A stretch of DNA of 64,000 nt from Diploscapter coronatus (Eukaryota > Nematoda > Chromadorea > Rhabditida > Rhabditidae): contig OZ038423.1 in assembly GCA_964036155.1 (NCBI GenBank), positions 74,725,249 through 74,789,248 on the forward strand, in the 5' to 3' direction. The notes below the pieces were generated by a model. That model was not told the DNA's origin. It was given only the letters and a program-made list of their open reading frames with translations, and did no database searches. Shown piece by piece: positions 61,001 to 64,000 of the stretch. Numbering within the stretch: position 1 is the stretch's first letter; each line of letters opens with the position of its first letter. The translations under genes and the position numbers were made by a program.

Positions 61001-64000
61001 AGCTTCATTGAAGCATATTTGAACTTAATGAATTTGAGTGCCTCTACTACGATCTGGACCAACAAGACCCGTACTGCCTGGCGCCCACGATGCTCAGCTA
61101 CCTCGCAGAAAATCCCAGGTCCATCCAAGAGATCAGACTCCAACTCGAAAAGTAGGGAGAATTTACACTTCATTTTTTTAAAATGAAATTCCGATTATCA
61201 GACCTTGAGTCGTAGATTTTCTTGGCAGCGTAATTTTTCCCCCACTTTCTCTTTCAAGGTAGGGCCTTCCCAAAAGTGTGAGTGGGGAAAGTTATGTTGC
61301 CGATTTTCTTTTCAAATAAAGAAAACATCAAAATTCGAAGTTTGCATCTTCGGATATTTGTTTTCTATTTCATATTTTGACATTTGCAGAACGTTGCAGC
61401 AAATCAGAACGCAGACCACGGAGCGCATCGACGAGCTCAAAGAGGGCATCAAAATCATCATGGTCTGTTTTTTCTCTTTTGAATATTTTAAAAACAAATG
61501 ACAATTGAAAATCTTTCCTGAAGAGTTGTTTTGATACCTCAAGATATCTAGAAACAAACAACTAGCCAACATACAGTAGAAGAGTTTTGAATATGCCCTT
61601 TCCACTTAATTCAGCTATATCTCACGGATCCCAAGTTGTCTTACTGGGTTGTAAATAAATCTAGCTTGGATTGCGAATGCTTATTTTCAGATCACGAACG
61701 AGGCCGGCTTCCACGAGTTCTTGACCGAGTTCGAGACCTGCGAATTCGCGGCCATGGACTCGGAATTCTCCCAGGACATTGGATTCAGCAGGTTAGATAG
61801 AAAACAACTTGACAGGAACTTCAAATTCGCGCTAATTAGAGATTCGTTTAAGTTTGCTATAAATTGAAATTGTTTATAATGTGAAATCAATTTATGCTAA
61901 ATTTCTTGAAATTCGATTTTTGCAGCGTGTGCCTTATGCAGTTCTACATCAACTCGAAAGTGTTCCTGCTCGACTTCAAGTCGAAAGCCCTCACGAATCA
62001 ACCAATGAAGAACTGGGAGAAGTTCATCGACATCTTCTTCTATGGGCCGTCTCTCGTCATTGGTGAGTGCAATTTAGAAAGCTCAACAAATGCGATATCA
62101 ACAATTTCTAGTCAATTCATATCTAGATTTGATGAAACATAGAAATTTCGAATACATATTCACATTTACTCACACATGTGCGCATTAGAAAGCGTTTGAA
62201 GTGCTTCAATATCTTGATATATTGAAACGTACGCATTTAAGGGAGGTTAATTTGATAAATGCATTTTCAAGCTTCATATCTGTAGGTTATGACATTCTGA
62301 ACGACATAAACCAGTTGTTCCGCGGCACGCTGTCCGATATGAAGGCCGATTTGAGCAAGTCCAACAACGTCGTCTGTCTCAAGAGAATGGCTGAAAATGT
62401 ACACTTCCCTGCTCTTCTAGTTTCTATCTTTAAATTTCCAGCTGCATCTGATGGACCCATCGATCATACCGATCGACTCCAAAAATGGCAACTACAAGCT
62501 CAGCGATTTGAGTGAGGGACTTCTCAAGAAGCCAATGCCCAAAGGAGAACAGGCAGGAATAAGAAATTTAAATAAAAATTATTCAACCATAGGAGCTGGT
62601 ACCAAATTAAAATAGGAGGAAAGACATTTTTGTATCCTAAATTCTTTAATTTTTGATCTGTTCCTAATAATAATCGGTTGAAATTAATAATAACAAGGAG
62701 ATAAAAAAGTCAAATTTCGACAGTTTTAGATTGGCTGTTGGGGTGTACGCCCTCTGCGAGTCGACCAGATCAGATACGCTGCAAACGACGCCTACGTCGT
62801 CGCCGAGCTCTACATCACATTCATGCAACTCGTCAAGTAATAATTGAAATTTTCTTCGTAATCAGGTCCTACAACTTGGCAAAGTTAGCCTGGAGTCAGA
62901 AAACTAGAGTTCGTTCTTCTTCAATACAATGATTTATTTCAGTAAATACCAGTACGATTGGGACGGTGTCCTCACGCATTCGTCCATGAATTTCCAGAAG
63001 GAGAAGCAAAAGAATAAGAAGGAGAAGATTTCCGACAGCGTTTGGAAGGATCTCATCAAGGTTCGACTTATTCCTCTATTTTTCCGAAACTTGTTTTTCT
63101 TTTAATTTCAATGACAATGGATATGTTTCAGCAAGTCTTTATTAAGAATGTTTAAATCACGTTATAATTTCATAATGATTCTTTTAAGGCTGGAATATTT
63201 TAAATAAAATTTTTAGCGCCTTGTGAAGGAGATTGGCAAAGATACTCTGAAGGAATTTACGATAGATCCGAAAAGCGTCAAGATTATGGCTGACGTTATG
63301 CACCACGGACTAGGCAAATATCTCAGGTACGGGCCACGGTAGTTGCAGTAATCTTCTAAACATACTTCAGTTGCAATTATTCTAACGATGACTAGTAATT
63401 CTCAAGAAATGGTTAATTTCCAGAAGATTCGGCTTCGACGTGGCGATGGCGAAGGACAAGATATGGACGAGAAAATACCTGCAGAAGAATACGGACAGAG
63501 TTGTCATCACCACTGGAAAGGGGTTGGAGGAGGTGCGAAAATGTTTTGATTTTATCAAATAATGTAGTATTAGAAAATAATCGACTTGTTATGAAGAATT
63601 GACTATAAAGCAATGTCACGAAACATATTTGATATATTTTTCGAGAAATAGAGATGCGCTGACTTTTCATTTAGATATTATTACTCGTGAGCTTTTATTG
63701 TTACCAAGAATGAAATAGATTCTCTTTCAAATGCCGAATTTTATCTTCTAATGATAGAGAAAAGAAGTATGAAAAGTGATGATTTTCCTACAAATGAATT
63801 CGAATAATTTAGTGGGGTCGTATCTGCCGAGTGATCGACGTGCCGAACAATCCGACCATCACCTCGCTGCAGCAACTGGCCCTCGTCTTCAAGAGCACCA
63901 AGGCCATGATCCGACACGGGCAGCCTTTCTACAGATGCATGGTGAGAATTTTGTAGTCTCATGATTTGCACATTTTAAGAGTATTGAGAAATCTTTAGCA
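57896..64000 (+). CDS. mut-7: MUT-7-like 3'-5' exonuclease (EXD3/Nibbler family), 3' end outside window
   Basis: DEDD exoribonuclease; in C. elegans MUT-7 acts in Mutator foci to make secondary siRNAs and silence transposons. Start 57896 (MASVSGSGRVQEVTG). Exons include 57896-58021, 58375-58497, 58538-58648, 58735-58803, 58933-59113, then others to 63950. The N-terminal helical region has MTKAEKKIFYGMNSPEE and WEMVEEKKKIGQYP. The exonuclease domain has all acidic motifs: FAAMDSEFSQD (61750, Asp and Glu), GYDILNDINQLF (62290, Asp) and RYAANDAYVVAELY (62780, Tyr and Asp of DEDDy). The Mut7-C RNase-like domain follows: MADVMHHGLGKYLRRFGFDV (63280-63440), then WGRICRVIDVP and PFYRCM at the right edge. 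One intron uses a GC donor (62553). The gene is incomplete here. Confidence 0.88.
59206..59223 (+). other. G-quadruplex motif in a mut-7 intron
   Basis: GGGTGGGGTAGGGTAGGG has four G-runs with 1-2 nt loops, a textbook four-stranded fold, on the coding strand of an intron. Sequence pattern only. Confidence 0.5.

Overview
The window is nuclear DNA of a nematode. Genes are broken into many short exons by small GT-AG introns whose acceptors mostly read TTTTCAG or TTTTAG, coding exons are clearly more GC-rich than the AT-rich introns and spacers, several ATGs sit 10-20 nt behind a TTTTCAG (the look of spliced-leader addition), and the products match nematode orthologues. The gene set and order point to a free-living rhabditid. 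From memory, the trio ATP synthase f / dTMP kinase / EGL-43 (R53.4, R53.2, R53.3) and the pair eIF2B-epsilon / ETC-1 (D2085.3, D2085.4) are also neighbours on C. elegans chromosome II. No prokaryotic, viral, rRNA or CRISPR feature was seen.

Layout. 1-3514 (+): C-terminal two thirds of a P-glycoprotein (entered mid-gene). 3802-5740 (-): secreted histidine acid phosphatase. 6510-10329 (-): mitochondrial protein-only RNase P subunit (PRORP/MRPP3), directly downstream of 10384-10880 (-): COA6, a likely operon. 11441-12766 (+): mitochondrial ATP synthase subunit f. 13535-18107 (+): thymidylate kinase. 19189-24430 (-): egl-43, the EVI1/PRDM-type zinc-finger factor, followed upstream by about 10 kb without a convincing gene (24431-34361) that looks like its regulatory domain. 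34362-35953 (-): GOT1 vesicle transport protein, divergent from 36688-37670 (+): dUTPase. 38077-48073 (-): HECT ubiquitin ligase ETC-1/UBE3C, carrying a low-molecular-weight tyrosine phosphatase gene (+) nested in one intron (42270-43832). 48275-52182 (-): eIF2B-epsilon, upstream partner of etc-1 in a probable operon. 54026-57178 (+): a kelch-repeat protein with an N-terminal membrane anchor, built from two tandem copies of the same exon block. 57896-64000 (+): a MUT-7-like 3'-5' exonuclease that runs off the right edge.

The most unusual structure is at 52.4-58.0 kb. The promoter plus first exon of the mut-7 homologue is present twice: a frameshifted copy next to eIF2B-epsilon and the working copy 5 kb further right. 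The kelch gene lies between the two copies. Both copies keep a perfect palindromic forkhead-type site.

Functional links visible here: nucleotide supply for replication (dTMP kinase, dUTPase with paired E2F-like sites), mitochondrial biogenesis (COA6, PRORP, ATP synthase f), protein synthesis and turnover (eIF2B-epsilon, ETC-1), ER-Golgi traffic (GOT1), small-RNA silencing (MUT-7). Exon boundaries are inferred by eye from splice consensus, frame and family similarity; transcription data were not available.
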